Below are positions 1 to 9,508 of a stretch of 64,000 bases of DNA, one piece after another. The notes below the pieces were generated by a model that worked only from the letters and a program-made list of their open reading frames with translations, was not told the origin of the DNA and did not search any database. The DNA lies in the NCBI GenBank assembly GCA_021107435.1, contig JAIOSV010000090.1:1-64000 (forward strand), written 5' to 3'. The position numbers were made by a program, and so were the translations under genes. This stretch comes from Candidatus Sabulitectum sp. (lineage in GTDB: Bacteria > Fermentibacterota > Fermentibacteria > Fermentibacterales > JCC-6). The number at the start of each line of letters is the position of its first letter. Position 1 is the first letter of the stretch.

Positions 1-31
1 AATAGACAGAAACAATACCGCAGATTGGAAT

Positions 32-80
32 TTGTATTTTGGCGGGAACTATTCTATATTTGAACAGTTGATCAAATATA
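32..80 (+). promoter_or_regulatory. Promoter with ArsR/SmtB-type operator
   Basis: A -35-like TTGTAT (32-37) and a -10-like TATATT (55-60) are separated by 17 bases. The -10 box lies inside a perfect inverted repeat: TATATTTGA (55-63) and TCAAATATA (72-80) with an 8-base spacer. TCAAATA/TATTTGA palindromes overlapping the promoter are typical of ArsR/SmtB operators such as that of CadC. The second gene of this operon encodes an ArsR repressor, so autoregulation by metal release is inferred. Confidence 0.6.
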
Positions 81-108
81 AGAACTTATTCTCAAAAAGA
101 GGTATGAG

Positions 109-1398
109 ATGCAGTTTCTCAAAGAATTCATTCAGGCAATGTGGGATACCGGCACAGCACTTGCTCCTTCCCTTTTTCTCGGTCTTCTTATTGCCGGTAT
201 CCTCCATGTGTTTGTGAAGCGGGACAGGATTTTCAGGCACATGGGGAGGCCCGGATTACGCAGCTCAATAAAAGCCAGCCTGATTGGAGTACCGCTTCCC
301 CTCTGTTCCTGCGGTGTCCTTCCGGCGGCTCTGGGGCTCAGGAAGGATGGAGCGAGTAAGGGAGCTGCTGTCAGCTTTCTGGCAAGTACACCGCAGACAG
401 GCGTTGATTCCATAGCGGCCACCTGGGCGCTGCTCGGATGGCCAATAGCTTTTGCAAAGGTAATTGCTGCATTTATCGCGGGAGTGATCAGTGGTTCAGT
501 CGTAGATGCTCTTGACAAAGGGAACGGACACAGTTCTGCTCCTGTTTCTTCCAGGGCGGTTGAAAAGGGATCAGTTCCAGGCAGAATCTGGAGATACGCT
601 TTCGGAACACTTTTCAGGGACATCTATCTCTGGCTTTTAACAGGAGTGGCAATATCAGCCCTTGTAACTGTTTTCATCGAACCGGGGCAGCTTGCAGAGT
701 ATCCGGTTCTTGCGGGGCCTCTCGGGATGCTTGCTGCTCTTGCTATTGGAATACCCCTGTATGTCTGCTCTGTGTCATCAGTTCCTATTGCCGCTGCTCT
801 GGTCTACGCCGGTTTTCCGGTAGGGAGTGCTCTGGTGTTTCTTATGGCCGGCCCTGCCACAAATGCCGCAACAATGGGCGCGATAAGAAAGAACCTTGGG
901 AAACTATCATTCTGGAGTTACATACTTACATTGATCGGTGTCAGTATGCTTGCAGGACTGCTCTTGAACGGGCTTGAAATTCCGGTGAGCACAATACTGC
1001 ACCAGCATAACGAAGCGGGTGTTCAGGAAATACTGAGCATTGCTGCTGCTGGATTCTTCTTTCTGACCATCGTTTACTACGTGGCTAAGGATGTGCTGCA
1101 AAAGTTCCGCCCAACAAATTCGGTTGACCTTTTCAATTCTGATAGTATTACTTACAGTGTATCTGCAATGACCTGCTCAAACTGCGTGAGGGCTGTGACA
1201 GAATCTCTGCAGAAGCTTTCAGGAGTCAGATCTGTAGCGGTTTCTCTGGCAGATGGTGTCGCAGTTGTGGTTCCCGGTCCGGATTTCTCAAGTGAAACCG
1301 TACTTGAAACACTGACCGAAGCAGGTCACCCGGGAGAGTTGAGAAAAGAAGGTGAGGAAAGTGGAACTCAGTGTTCTTGCAGGACATGTGAAAGATAA
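109..1398 (+). CDS. SO_0444/ArsP-like metal efflux permease with C-terminal HMA domain
   Basis: This is a polytopic inner-membrane permease of the DUF318 family, 429 residues. The first part holds the family's hydrophobic segments and motifs, including PLPLCSCGVLPAA near residues 63-75 and a second CSVSSVPIAAAL copy near 222-233; the Cys residues probably bind metal. A soluble HMA-like domain follows, with the metal-binding motif MTCSNC near residue 354, and the protein ends in a CSCRTC cysteine cluster. A role in copper, zinc or arsenical efflux is inferred from this architecture and from the ArsR gene that overlaps its 3' end. AAAAGAGG sits six bases before the ATG. The exact substrate cannot be told from sequence. 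Confidence 0.85.
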   Translation: MQFLKEFIQAMWDTGTALAPSLFLGLLIAGILHVFVKRDRIFRHMGRPGLRSSIKASLIGVPLPLCSCGVLPAALGLRKDGASKGAAVSFLASTPQTGVDSIAATWALLGWPIAFAKVIAAFIAGVISGSVVDALDKGNGHSSAPVSSRAVEKGSVPGRIWRYAFGTLFRDIYLWLLTGVAISALVTVFIEPGQLAEYPVLAGPLGMLAALAIGIPLYVCSVSSVPIAAALVYAGFPVGSALVFLMAGPATNAATMGAIRKNLGKLSFWSYILTLIGVSMLAGLLLNGLEIPVSTILHQHNEAGVQEILSIAAAGFFFLTIVYYVAKDVLQKFRPTNSVDLFNSDSITYSVSAMTCSNCVRAVTESLQKLSGVRSVAVSLADGVAVVVPGPDFSSETVLETLTEAGHPGELRKEGEESGTQCSCRTCER

Positions 1399-1669
1399 CG
1401 AAGTAGAACAGCTTGCAGATCTGTTCAGCCAAATTTCAGACCCTACCAGGCTGAGAATCCTCCTGTACCTTCTCAGTGGAGAACAGTGTGTTTGCGGTAT
1501 TTCTGAGTGGCTTGATATGTCAGTGTCGGCAGTTTCACACCAGCTTCGCAGATTGAGAACTGGTGGTCTTGTCTATCGCAGAAAACAGGGAAGACATGTA
1601 TACTACAGTCTGGCGGATGATCACGTGCGAATACTGATTTCGGTCGGGCTGGAGCACATAAGAGAGTAG
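1352..1669 (+). CDS. ArsR/SmtB-family transcriptional repressor
   Basis: A 105-residue winged-helix regulator. It shows the ArsR core: DPTRLRILLYLL in helix 1, QCVCGIS at the place where the family carries its ELCVCDL metal motif, then SVSAVSHQLRRLR (recognition helix) and a GRHVYYSLAD wing. The two cysteines of CVC are present, which fits a metal or arsenic sensor. The GTG start lies 47 bases inside the end of the permease gene; a second GTG at 1361 with AGGTGAGG before it is equally possible. It most likely represses its own operon through the palindrome at 55-80. Confidence 0.9.
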   Translation: MRKVELSVLAGHVKDNEVEQLADLFSQISDPTRLRILLYLLSGEQCVCGISEWLDMSVSAVSHQLRRLRTGGLVYRRKQGRHVYYSLADDHVRILISVGLEHIRE

Positions 1670-1681
1670 ACAGGAGGGTAA

Positions 1682-4405
1682 ATGCCGTCTTACTGGTCAC
1701 TGTTATTGGGATATGTTCTTTTACTTGTCGTGATTATTCTCGTTCTTAAGAAAATCTTTCCCGGCATCAGTTACACGGCTTTAAAGAAACTGAAGCTGAA
1801 CGCTGATGCAGTTGGTTCCATACCCAACCTGACACTGTCAATTAACAAGACAGGTATTATTCTGGCAGTACATTCCATTCCACAAGATTACCCCGGTCAC
1901 TGCAACTATGAGTGCAACGGCAGGAACTGGTGTGAGTTTATTCATCAGGAATTTCATCAGGATTTCATTAATGCTGTTGAAAGAGCTGTATTTTCAGGAA
2001 CTCTCCACAGCTTTCAGTATTCAGTTAAGACAGACGCCGGGTTCAGGTGGTTTGAGTGCGAACTCATAAGAATTTCAGAAAATAGCCTTCTGCTTGTTTC
2101 AAAGGATTTTACCGAAAAAAAGATTACCAGAGAAAAACTTGATGTGGCACATCATTCCGAAAGAATGACAACATTTATTATTGATATAGACTCCAAGACT
2201 ATTACTTTCGACAGGAAAAATTATATCAGTAAGTGGTCAGGCAGAAAAATTCCGAAAGTAATGAAAATTGATGAGGCGATAAAACTGGTTTCCCTATCCG
2301 ATGCGGGAAAGCTCACCGAGGCTCTGGAACAGGTTATGGCAGGAGTTGAGCATGTTCCTGTCGTGAATGTACAGCTCCACAACGATCTCGGCCTGGAACC
2401 TGACTGGGTCAGCGTTAGAGGCTATGTTGCTGAAGGAAACTCCAGCAGCACTTCATCAACAACCATTCTTGGTGTTGTACGGTACATTACCAGATACATT
2501 CGTGCTGAAAATCAACTTAAGAACCTGAACTTCATGCTTAAGAATGTACTTGATACTATTCCAGTGGGCCTGTACTGGAAAGACGAGAATCTGAAGTATC
2601 AGGGGGCCAGTCGTGTTTTCCTCAGTGATAATGGCTTGCATTCAGAGGATTATCGTGATGAGAATGTATGGATTACTGATAAATCCGAGCAGATCGAACG
2701 GCAGGTCATAGAATCAGGACGGCCTGTATTGAACTGTCAGGAAAAGGTTTCACTGCCTGGCGCGGTTGATAAAAGAGTTAATATCAGCAGAGTACCTCTC
2801 AGGTCTCCTTCCGGATCTATTACTGGCCTGATGGTTACGTACACGGATGTGACGGAGAACACTCAATTCAGAGATCAGTTGATTCGGAGAAAGGAATTTC
2901 TTTCTAGACTGGTTGAGAATCTACCAGTGGGCTTTTTTGCAAAAGACCCGTCCCAGGGTATGACATATCGGATATGGAACAGAGAGATGGAAGAAATATT
3001 CGGGTTTCCAGCCTCTGAGGCAGTGGAACAGAGGGACTGGAATCTGTTTGGCAGTGAAACAGCAGCGATGCTTAAAAACGATGACGATGAATTACTGAAG
3101 AATCCGGATTCAGGAAAAACACCGAAGATATATAAACTCCACGGCAGGAGTGGACTTAAAACTGTGAGTATGGTCAGGGTACTTCTCTATGATGACCTGC
3201 TTGATTCAACTCTGGTAGCAGGCGTTGTTGATGACATTTCCAGAGAAAATGAGCTTGAAGATCAGCTCAGACAATCGCAGAAAATGGAGGCTATCGGCAG
3301 GCTCGCCGGGGGAGTGGCTCATGATTTCAACAACCTGCTTCAAGTGATGATGGGTTCTGCCGAACTCGGCGCCAGCGATATCAGCTCCGCTGGAAAATCC
3401 TTCAATCAGATACTTCAGGCAGGGAAGAAGGCGATGTTTCTTACCCGTCAACTTCTTTCCTTCAGCAGAGATGAGAGTTTCAACAGAATAGTATTTGCGG
3501 TGGATCACCGGGTTGGTGAATTCGTTCGAATGGTACACAGGATAATAGGTGCCAACGCAAAACTGGAATTTTTCGCAGGAGCACCGGGAGCACAGATTCA
3601 CGGTGATCCTTTTCAGCTCGAACAGGTTCTGATGAATCTTCTTGTTAATGCCAGAGATGCTATCCCTGAAGGCAGAGACGGTTTGATAAACGTAACCACC
3701 TCCATATTGAAGATGTCCTGTTTTGCCGGGAGTGAACCGGTGGAGTGTGCCGTTATTTCGGTTAGTGATACAGGAGAAGGTATTCCCGAGGATATCATTG
3801 ATAAGATATTTGAGCCCTTCTTTACCACTAAGGCTCAGGGCAAGGGAACCGGCCTTGGGCTTGCCAGCAGCTACGGCATAGTCGCAAAGCACAATGGAGT
3901 AATACTGGTCGAAAGTACTCTGGACGAGGGCACCCGTTTTAATGTGTGTATTCCATTGCACAGTGGAGGCCTTGAGAAAGCGATTGAAACCAAATCCAGA
4001 AAAACGCAGAGTGAACTGTTCTCACCCATCACAATTCTGCTTGCGGAAGATGAGGAGATGGTTAGAGAGATAGCAAGAACCGTTCTTGAAACCGCAGGGC
4101 ATTCGGTTATCGAAGCAAGGGATGGGGGAGAAGCGGTGAAACTGTTCCAGGAGAATCGTGGTGTTATTGATATGCTGGTTTTTGACGCCATTATGCCTGT
4201 GATAAGTGGCAGTGAAGCATTCAGAAAGATTCATTCAATTGATCCTGGCATTCCCGTTCTGTTCTGCACCGGCTACAGCAGAGACACTCTTATCAAGTCT
4301 TTCACAGGGCAGGAAATAACTGGTGTTCTCCAGAAGCCCTATGCTGCCGCGGATCTTCTTGAAGCTGTGAAAAGCCTTATCAAACGCATAGATCAAAGCC
4401 AATGA
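1682..4405 (+). CDS. Hybrid sensor histidine kinase with PAS domains and C-terminal receiver
   Basis: A 907-residue kinase. A hydrophobic segment at residues 5-22 anchors the N terminus. Several PAS-like sensory modules fill residues 30-530 (for example LDTIPVGLYWKDENLKY and VENLPVGFFAKDPS). The dimerisation/phosphoacceptor segment GGVAHDFNNLL carries His547, followed by a HATPase domain with N-box LLVNARDA, DTGEGIP and GTGLGLA. A receiver domain occupies about residues 785-905, with acidic pair EDEE and phosphoacceptor Asp835 in FDAIMP. AGGAGG precedes the ATG by five bases. No DNA-binding output gene is adjacent, so the downstream target is unknown. It starts 12 bases after the ArsR gene and could share its transcript. 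Confidence 0.9.
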   Translation: MPSYWSLLLGYVLLLVVIILVLKKIFPGISYTALKKLKLNADAVGSIPNLTLSINKTGIILAVHSIPQDYPGHCNYECNGRNWCEFIHQEFHQDFINAVERAVFSGTLHSFQYSVKTDAGFRWFECELIRISENSLLLVSKDFTEKKITREKLDVAHHSERMTTFIIDIDSKTITFDRKNYISKWSGRKIPKVMKIDEAIKLVSLSDAGKLTEALEQVMAGVEHVPVVNVQLHNDLGLEPDWVSVRGYVAEGNSSSTSSTTILGVVRYITRYIRAENQLKNLNFMLKNVLDTIPVGLYWKDENLKYQGASRVFLSDNGLHSEDYRDENVWITDKSEQIERQVIESGRPVLNCQEKVSLPGAVDKRVNISRVPLRSPSGSITGLMVTYTDVTENTQFRDQLIRRKEFLSRLVENLPVGFFAKDPSQGMTYRIWNREMEEIFGFPASEAVEQRDWNLFGSETAAMLKNDDDELLKNPDSGKTPKIYKLHGRSGLKTVSMVRVLLYDDLLDSTLVAGVVDDISRENELEDQLRQSQKMEAIGRLAGGVAHDFNNLLQVMMGSAELGASDISSAGKSFNQILQAGKKAMFLTRQLLSFSRDESFNRIVFAVDHRVGEFVRMVHRIIGANAKLEFFAGAPGAQIHGDPFQLEQVLMNLLVNARDAIPEGRDGLINVTTSILKMSCFAGSEPVECAVISVSDTGEGIPEDIIDKIFEPFFTTKAQGKGTGLGLASSYGIVAKHNGVILVESTLDEGTRFNVCIPLHSGGLEKAIETKSRKTQSELFSPITILLAEDEEMVREIARTVLETAGHSVIEARDGGEAVKLFQENRGVIDMLVFDAIMPVISGSEAFRKIHSIDPGIPVLFCTGYSRDTLIKSFTGQEITGVLQKPYAAADLLEAVKSLIKRIDQSQ

Positions 4406-4573
4406 CATTACCTTCCGCTGTTTCTCTTTGAACTCTACTGTTCACTCCAGGAATGTACCTTAAAGCTGCCTGAATACACTGATCTTATACACCATATTGA
4501 CAGAGGGTACACGGTAGAATATCATCAGATATTGGCGCTTAGCAGTAGGATACACACTGAGAGGAGTTCACCT

Positions 4574-6652
4574 GTGCGTAATCTTATAATAATATGGTCT
4601 TGTGCATTAACAGCGATTGCCGGAAATATCAAATATGAGTGGAGTATTAACCTCTCAGACATTCAGATAGACAGATGCGGTGAATGGGATGTGTTGAGTT
4701 TCGATGGGGCTGTACCTGTGTTTCCAAACGGGTATCCCAATCTGCCCGCCGTGTCCAGGTGTTACGTAATACCTCAGGGTACCAGTGTAACGGCTGTCGA
4801 AATCAGCGGTATTCGTACTGTGAGTCTGGGGAACGGTTTTCTTCCAGCTCCTGTAAAAATATTCCCGCTTACAGGCGATATTCCGCAGAACCCGGACTAT
4901 ACGGATGTTATTTTTGAAGAACTGGGTCTTTCGTTTCCATCCTCTCCTGTCGCGGGATATAAAACCGGGTCAAAAACCGGTTTCCGCGTGGGCAGTTACT
5001 CCTTTGTGCCGTTTGTTTACAATCAGATGAGCGGTGAGCTATTACTGATAGTCTCAGCCGAGATCAGCCTTGTATACCAATCAGACCCGGTTGCGCCTGT
5101 TTACTTTCTGTCAGAGGGGCAAGTGGAGCTGGCCAGTGCCGGTCTGGCCGCATTCATTGATAATCAAGATATGCTCGAGATCTGGAGTCCGTCTCACAGA
5201 CCGGACGCCGATAATGATATTGAGGTAATGGTGATAGGTTACAGTGAGCATTCGGATCAATTGTCTGAGCTGGCTGCTCTGCACAACACCCTGGGGTATA
5301 CAGCAGGCACAGCAACAGTGCAGTGGATTGATTCCAACTGTGAAGGTTTTGATACTCAGGAGAGAATACGCAATCACTTGAAGAACCTTTACGAGAACAA
5401 CGGTCTGCTTTTTGCTGTTATCTGCGGAGATCATGGAAACACAACCCGCTTATCCATGTTGACAAATTACAGTGGACAGATGAACACCACTGCTGACTTG
5501 TACTACAGTGATCTGGATGGAACCTGGGATGCGGATGGTGATCATTTATACGGTGAGCTGGATGACGAGATCGACTACTACTCGGATATCTATGCGGGCC
5601 GCTATCCAACAGGGATAGAAGAAGGCGCCACTCTTTCCGTAATGATAGACAAAGCTGTACAGTACAACACGCTTCCTCTTATGGGTGAGTGGAGGGAAAG
5701 AGTCTTTCTCATTGGAGCTGTGCTGTTCCCCCAGTATCCTGGAAACGACTGGCGTTTCGGTAGTAAGCACTGTGATTCGATTGCTGAATTTATCCCTGAT
5801 GAATGGGAAAGAGTGTATTTTTACGAGGACACCACAGGTGCTCATCCCGATTATGCTACCCTGGTGTTCAACGAGGGTTTTGCTTTCGTCGAATATGTTG
5901 CTCATGGATGTATTTACGGAATTATGTGGTATTACCCGGGGGATGAATTCATAATGGTTCTTTCTTCTATTGGGGGTATGCAGAATGGCGGCATGCTTCC
6001 CTGGATACACGGATCTGTCAGTTGCAGCACAGGCAGACTCAAACACGAAGAGTGGCAGGTAGAGGAAGGTTTTGCAGAGCTGATTGTACAAAAGAGTAAC
6101 GGTGGTGCTATCGTGTCAGTAGCTTCTTCAGCGACTGCATATGGATCATTTTTGGATCCTGGTCCTTCCGGATGGCTTTCTGTCTACTTCTCTGATTTAT
6201 TGTTCTCAGAGGATTTATACCCTGAAGCAGGGGTGATACACGGTGTTGCAAAAGATGTATTCTGGGCGAACTGGAACACAGCCTGGGATCCCTGGGTCGC
6301 TCAGTGGGTCGTTCAGTCACTCAATCTTTATGGAGATCCATGCACTCAATTTATTCCTGTGGCTGAGGGAATTGAAGACGATCATGCTTCCTGTTTCGGG
6401 ATCAGTCTTACTCCCAATCCGGTTCACGGTAATTGTGTTAGTGTTCATATTGAACTCTCCCTGCCAACTCCTGTATCCCTTGATTTTTATGATATGTCAG
6501 GCAGATCCGTTATTCAGGGTGCTGAGCAATTGCTGGGAGCCGGAGAAAACATCATTAATATGGATGTTTCAACTCTCACCGGAGGAATGTATTTTGTAAA
6601 GGCTTCCGCCGGGGACTTGCTTCTCACCGAAAAATGCGTGATTCTGCATTAA
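4574..6652 (+). CDS. Secreted C25 (gingipain-like) cysteine peptidase with T9SS sorting domain
   Basis: A 692-residue extracellular protease. I chose the GTG at 4574 because GAGGAG lies seven bases upstream and it yields a signal peptide (MRNLIIIWSCALTAIAG). Residues 20-200 resemble the C25 propeptide. The caspase-like catalytic domain follows, with the likely catalytic dyad His444 in VAHGC and Cys484 in SVSCSTG. The last 80 residues match a type A sorting domain of the type IX secretion system: LTPNPV, a FYDMSGRSV strand and GGMYFVKAS. Export across the outer membrane is inferred from that tail. It stands apart in a 168-base gap after the kinase. Confidence 0.85.
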   Translation: MRNLIIIWSCALTAIAGNIKYEWSINLSDIQIDRCGEWDVLSFDGAVPVFPNGYPNLPAVSRCYVIPQGTSVTAVEISGIRTVSLGNGFLPAPVKIFPLTGDIPQNPDYTDVIFEELGLSFPSSPVAGYKTGSKTGFRVGSYSFVPFVYNQMSGELLLIVSAEISLVYQSDPVAPVYFLSEGQVELASAGLAAFIDNQDMLEIWSPSHRPDADNDIEVMVIGYSEHSDQLSELAALHNTLGYTAGTATVQWIDSNCEGFDTQERIRNHLKNLYENNGLLFAVICGDHGNTTRLSMLTNYSGQMNTTADLYYSDLDGTWDADGDHLYGELDDEIDYYSDIYAGRYPTGIEEGATLSVMIDKAVQYNTLPLMGEWRERVFLIGAVLFPQYPGNDWRFGSKHCDSIAEFIPDEWERVYFYEDTTGAHPDYATLVFNEGFAFVEYVAHGCIYGIMWYYPGDEFIMVLSSIGGMQNGGMLPWIHGSVSCSTGRLKHEEWQVEEGFAELIVQKSNGGAIVSVASSATAYGSFLDPGPSGWLSVYFSDLLFSEDLYPEAGVIHGVAKDVFWANWNTAWDPWVAQWVVQSLNLYGDPCTQFIPVAEGIEDDHASCFGISLTPNPVHGNCVSVHIELSLPTPVSLDFYDMSGRSVIQGAEQLLGAGENIINMDVSTLTGGMYFVKASAGDLLLTEKCVILH

Positions 6653-6715
6653 CCGGTTGTCTTAGTGCTGTTGCGCTGTGGAACGGGAAGAGCAAAAAGT
6701 AGCATATTACCGCCC

Positions 6716-7573
6716 ATGAAAGAAAGCATCAGACTGATCAGCGGGGAGGAAATCTCCCGGGCGGTAGCGTCTCTTTATGCAGGGGCATGCATTGGCCCGC
6801 ACCAGAGTGTTGAAAGGAAACTGACCGGGATACTTGCGGAGGAAAATCCCGGCCCCGGCAGGGAAGCCCTGAGAATAGAGATTAACAACCTGAAGACAGC
6901 TGCGGAAACAGGATTGCCTGTCTGTCAGGATACGGGAACCGCTGTTGTGTTTGTTGAAATGGGGAATCTGGTCTGTGTTTCTGATTGCTCTCTTGCTGAC
7001 GCAGTAAACGAGGGGATCAGTCAAGCCTGTTTAAGGGCATATCTGCGTCCTTCTCAGGTGTTTCCACCCCTCGGTGACAGAGTGAACACAATGAATAACA
7101 CTCCTGCTGTTATTCACATGGAGCATGTATACGGATCGAATCTGAAGATATCGGTTCTTGCCAAGGGAGCAGGCAGTGAAAACGTATCCAGTTCGGTAAT
7201 GCTTCCTCCTCTGGCCGGTTCCGCAGGGATTATCGATCTGGCGGAAAGCTGTATTCGTGCCGGAGCTTCCAAGGCCTGCCCTCCGGTTATTATAGGAATT
7301 GGCATAGGGGGAAACCTGGAAACAAGCGGTATTCTGGCAAAGAAGGCACTGCTTCGAGATATGGGTGTGGAAAACACTGTACCTGAACTCGGGGAACTGG
7401 AAAAACAGATTACTGATAAACTCAACGCTACAGGCATCGGACCTCAGGGTTTTGGTGGGAAAACAACTGTAATGGAAACAAGAATACTGCAGCTGGCCTG
7501 TCACATGGCTTCACTTCCCGTTACTGTCTGCATAGAGTGTTATGCCCACAGAGCAGCATCATGCGTGCTGTAA
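6716..7573 (+). CDS. Class I fumarate hydratase, alpha subunit
   Basis: This is the iron-sulfur-containing subunit of a two-subunit class I fumarase (or the closely related tartrate dehydratase), which converts fumarate and malate. The three cluster cysteines are visible: CQDTG near residue 72, KACPPVIIG near 190 and ECYAHR near the C terminus. The length (285 residues from the ATG at 6716) is usual for split alpha subunits. No clear ribosome binding site precedes this ATG, and a GTG at 6665 is in frame, so the start is uncertain. The beta subunit overlaps by 13 bases and malic enzyme follows, which points to malate as the shared metabolite. Confidence 0.88.
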   Translation: MKESIRLISGEEISRAVASLYAGACIGPHQSVERKLTGILAEENPGPGREALRIEINNLKTAAETGLPVCQDTGTAVVFVEMGNLVCVSDCSLADAVNEGISQACLRAYLRPSQVFPPLGDRVNTMNNTPAVIHMEHVYGSNLKISVLAKGAGSENVSSSVMLPPLAGSAGIIDLAESCIRAGASKACPPVIIGIGIGGNLETSGILAKKALLRDMGVENTVPELGELEKQITDKLNATGIGPQGFGGKTTVMETRILQLACHMASLPVTVCIECYAHRAASCVL

Positions 7574-8097
7574 CCATTCCAGTATCCGGGCAGAGTCTGC
7601 AGTCTCTGAAAGCCGGAGAGCAGATACTGCTTTCAGGTCCGGTGGCGACAGCAAGGGACGCAGCTCACAATCTTATGTTGAATACAGGATCTGTACCTTT
7701 CGATATAAAAAGCATTCCCATTTTCTATACGGGGCCATCCCCGGCTCCGCCTGGCCATGTTATCGGAGCATGCGGTCCCACTACTTCGGCCAGAATGGAA
7801 CCATTTATACCTGAAATGCTGAAGCTCGGGATGAAAGTGGTAATTGGCAAAGGTGAAATGAGCGATGGGACAAGAAAGCTTTTCCATCAATACGGAGCGG
7901 TTTATCTGGCTGCCACCGGCGGTGCAGGAGCTCTTGCGTCAACAAAGATAAAATCAAGAAGAATAGTAGCCTGGGAACACCTGGGTCCGGAGGCGGTTTC
8001 CATTCTGGAACTGGAGAATTTCCCCGTCTTTGTGGCCTGGGATCTCCATCACGGCAATATCTTCAGAAGGAGAGCGAAGAGTAATGACACCGAATGA
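7561..8097 (+). CDS. Class I fumarate hydratase, beta subunit
   Basis: A 178-residue C-terminal (swivel) subunit of class I fumarase. Family motifs seen are ILLSGPVATARDAAH, the substrate-loop segment GPSPAPPGHVIGACGPTTSARM, GKGEMS and AATGGAGAL. The ATG at 7561 is preferred because earlier in-frame starts run deep into the alpha gene. It overlaps the alpha gene by 13 bases and malic enzyme by 14, so the three are translationally coupled. Confidence 0.9.
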   Translation: MRAVTIPVSGQSLQSLKAGEQILLSGPVATARDAAHNLMLNTGSVPFDIKSIPIFYTGPSPAPPGHVIGACGPTTSARMEPFIPEMLKLGMKVVIGKGEMSDGTRKLFHQYGAVYLAATGGAGALASTKIKSRRIVAWEHLGPEAVSILELENFPVFVAWDLHHGNIFRRRAKSNDTE

Positions 8098-9502
8098 AGC
8101 TCTTTACGAAATTAGAACCAGACTGACAGAGGAACAGGGGGAGAAAGCAACCACCGACTTCCTGTACAGGCTTTCCCTTGACGCGCATGAATTTCACGGC
8201 GGGAAAATGATGACAATTCCGCTTGTGGATGAGGTTGATAACGGCTGGCTTGAGGTATGGTATACACCCGGAGTGTCTTCTGTTTCCCGGGCAATTCGTG
8301 ATGATAACCGGAGTTCATTCTCTCATACATGTCGAGGTAGAACTGTGGCTGTGGTAAGCGATTCCACACGTGTTCTGGGAGATGGAGACTGTACCCCCCC
8401 GGGCGGTATGGGTGTTATGGAAGGCAAAGCTTTGCTGATGAAGCTTCTTGGAGGATTCGACTCTTTTCCCATTTGTCTTGACATCAACAAAGATATCAAC
8501 AGGCTGGTGGATACAGTCAATTCAATAGCGCCTTCTTTCGGAGCAATTAACCTTGAAGATATTGCCCAGCCGGGATGCTATATTGCCCTGAAAAGACTGC
8601 AGGAGAGCTGTTCAATTCCCGTCTGGCATGATGATGCTCAGGGTACAGCTTGTGTTGTGCTTGCCGGGCTGCTGAATTCGCTTAAAATAGTAAACAAAAA
8701 GATCAATGACATCTCAGTTGTGTTTTTTGGTGCCGGAGCCGCCAATTCAACATCTGCAAGGCTTATGATTGCTGCCGGCGCGGATCCTGGAAGGATTACC
8801 ATGTTTGATGAACACGGTGCGCTGGGATCTGACAGGACTGATTTCGACGGTGAGGGATGGGAGTGGCACAGGGAGCTTTGCGGAATCACCAATTCTCAGG
8901 GCTTCACTGATGTACGGGAGGCAGTAAAAGGAGCCGATGTGTTTATTGCAGCCTCAAAATCGGGACCTGATGTGGTTCACCCCATGTGGGTAAAAAAAAT
9001 GGCGGATGACGCCATCGTTTTTGCCTGTGCCAACCCGGTACCGGAGATATTTCCATCCGACGCAATAAATGCCGGTGCTGCCATTGTGGCCACAGGCAGA
9101 GGTGATTATCCCAATCAGGTAAACAACTCCCTCGGTTTTCCAGGAATTCTAAAGGGCGTTCTGCTCACAGGTGCTTCTGCCATCACAGACAGAATGGCGG
9201 TTGTGGCTGCAAGAGCCATCGCTGACTATGCCGTACAGGGAATTATAGGACCCGGCAGGATACTTCCGTCAATGACGGATACCGGTCTTTTCCCGCATGT
9301 GGCCGCAAAAGTCGCTTCTGCAGCCCAATCAGGAGGAGTGGCCAGGTTCTATCCTTCAGAAACTGAAGTGTTCAAGGCAGCCTCAGCAGATATGGAGAAT
9401 GCCAGAAAAGCATGGGCTGCAGTTACAACTTCCGGTGCAGTCAAACAGTTCCCGGTGGAGAGAGTAAAGGAACTGATGGAAGAAACAATCTCACAGTATT
9501 AG
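8084..9502 (+). CDS. NAD-dependent malic enzyme
   Basis: A 472-residue malate dehydrogenase (oxaloacetate-decarboxylating), giving pyruvate, CO2 and NADH. Visible motifs are GDCTPPGGMGVMEGKA, CLDINKD, the metal/substrate segment NLEDIAQPG, WHDDAQGTA and the Rossmann motif VVFFGAGAANS. The ATG at 8084 has AAGGAGAG upstream and matches the family N terminus. Together with the fumarase subunits it would route fumarate through malate to pyruvate, or run in reverse for anaplerosis. The gene converges on the minus-strand methyltransferase with only six bases between them and no visible terminator. Confidence 0.92.
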   Translation: MTPNEALYEIRTRLTEEQGEKATTDFLYRLSLDAHEFHGGKMMTIPLVDEVDNGWLEVWYTPGVSSVSRAIRDDNRSSFSHTCRGRTVAVVSDSTRVLGDGDCTPPGGMGVMEGKALLMKLLGGFDSFPICLDINKDINRLVDTVNSIAPSFGAINLEDIAQPGCYIALKRLQESCSIPVWHDDAQGTACVVLAGLLNSLKIVNKKINDISVVFFGAGAANSTSARLMIAAGADPGRITMFDEHGALGSDRTDFDGEGWEWHRELCGITNSQGFTDVREAVKGADVFIAASKSGPDVVHPMWVKKMADDAIVFACANPVPEIFPSDAINAGAAIVATGRGDYPNQVNNSLGFPGILKGVLLTGASAITDRMAVVAARAIADYAVQGIIGPGRILPSMTDTGLFPHVAAKVASAAQSGGVARFYPSETEVFKAASADMENARKAWAAVTTSGAVKQFPVERVKELMEETISQY

Positions 9503-9508
9503 CCCGAA

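Noticed and set aside
3206-3961. A 251-codon open frame on the minus strand inside the first histidine kinase
   Set aside because: It has no ribosome binding site and no recognisable domain, and lies entirely antisense to clear kinase motifs.
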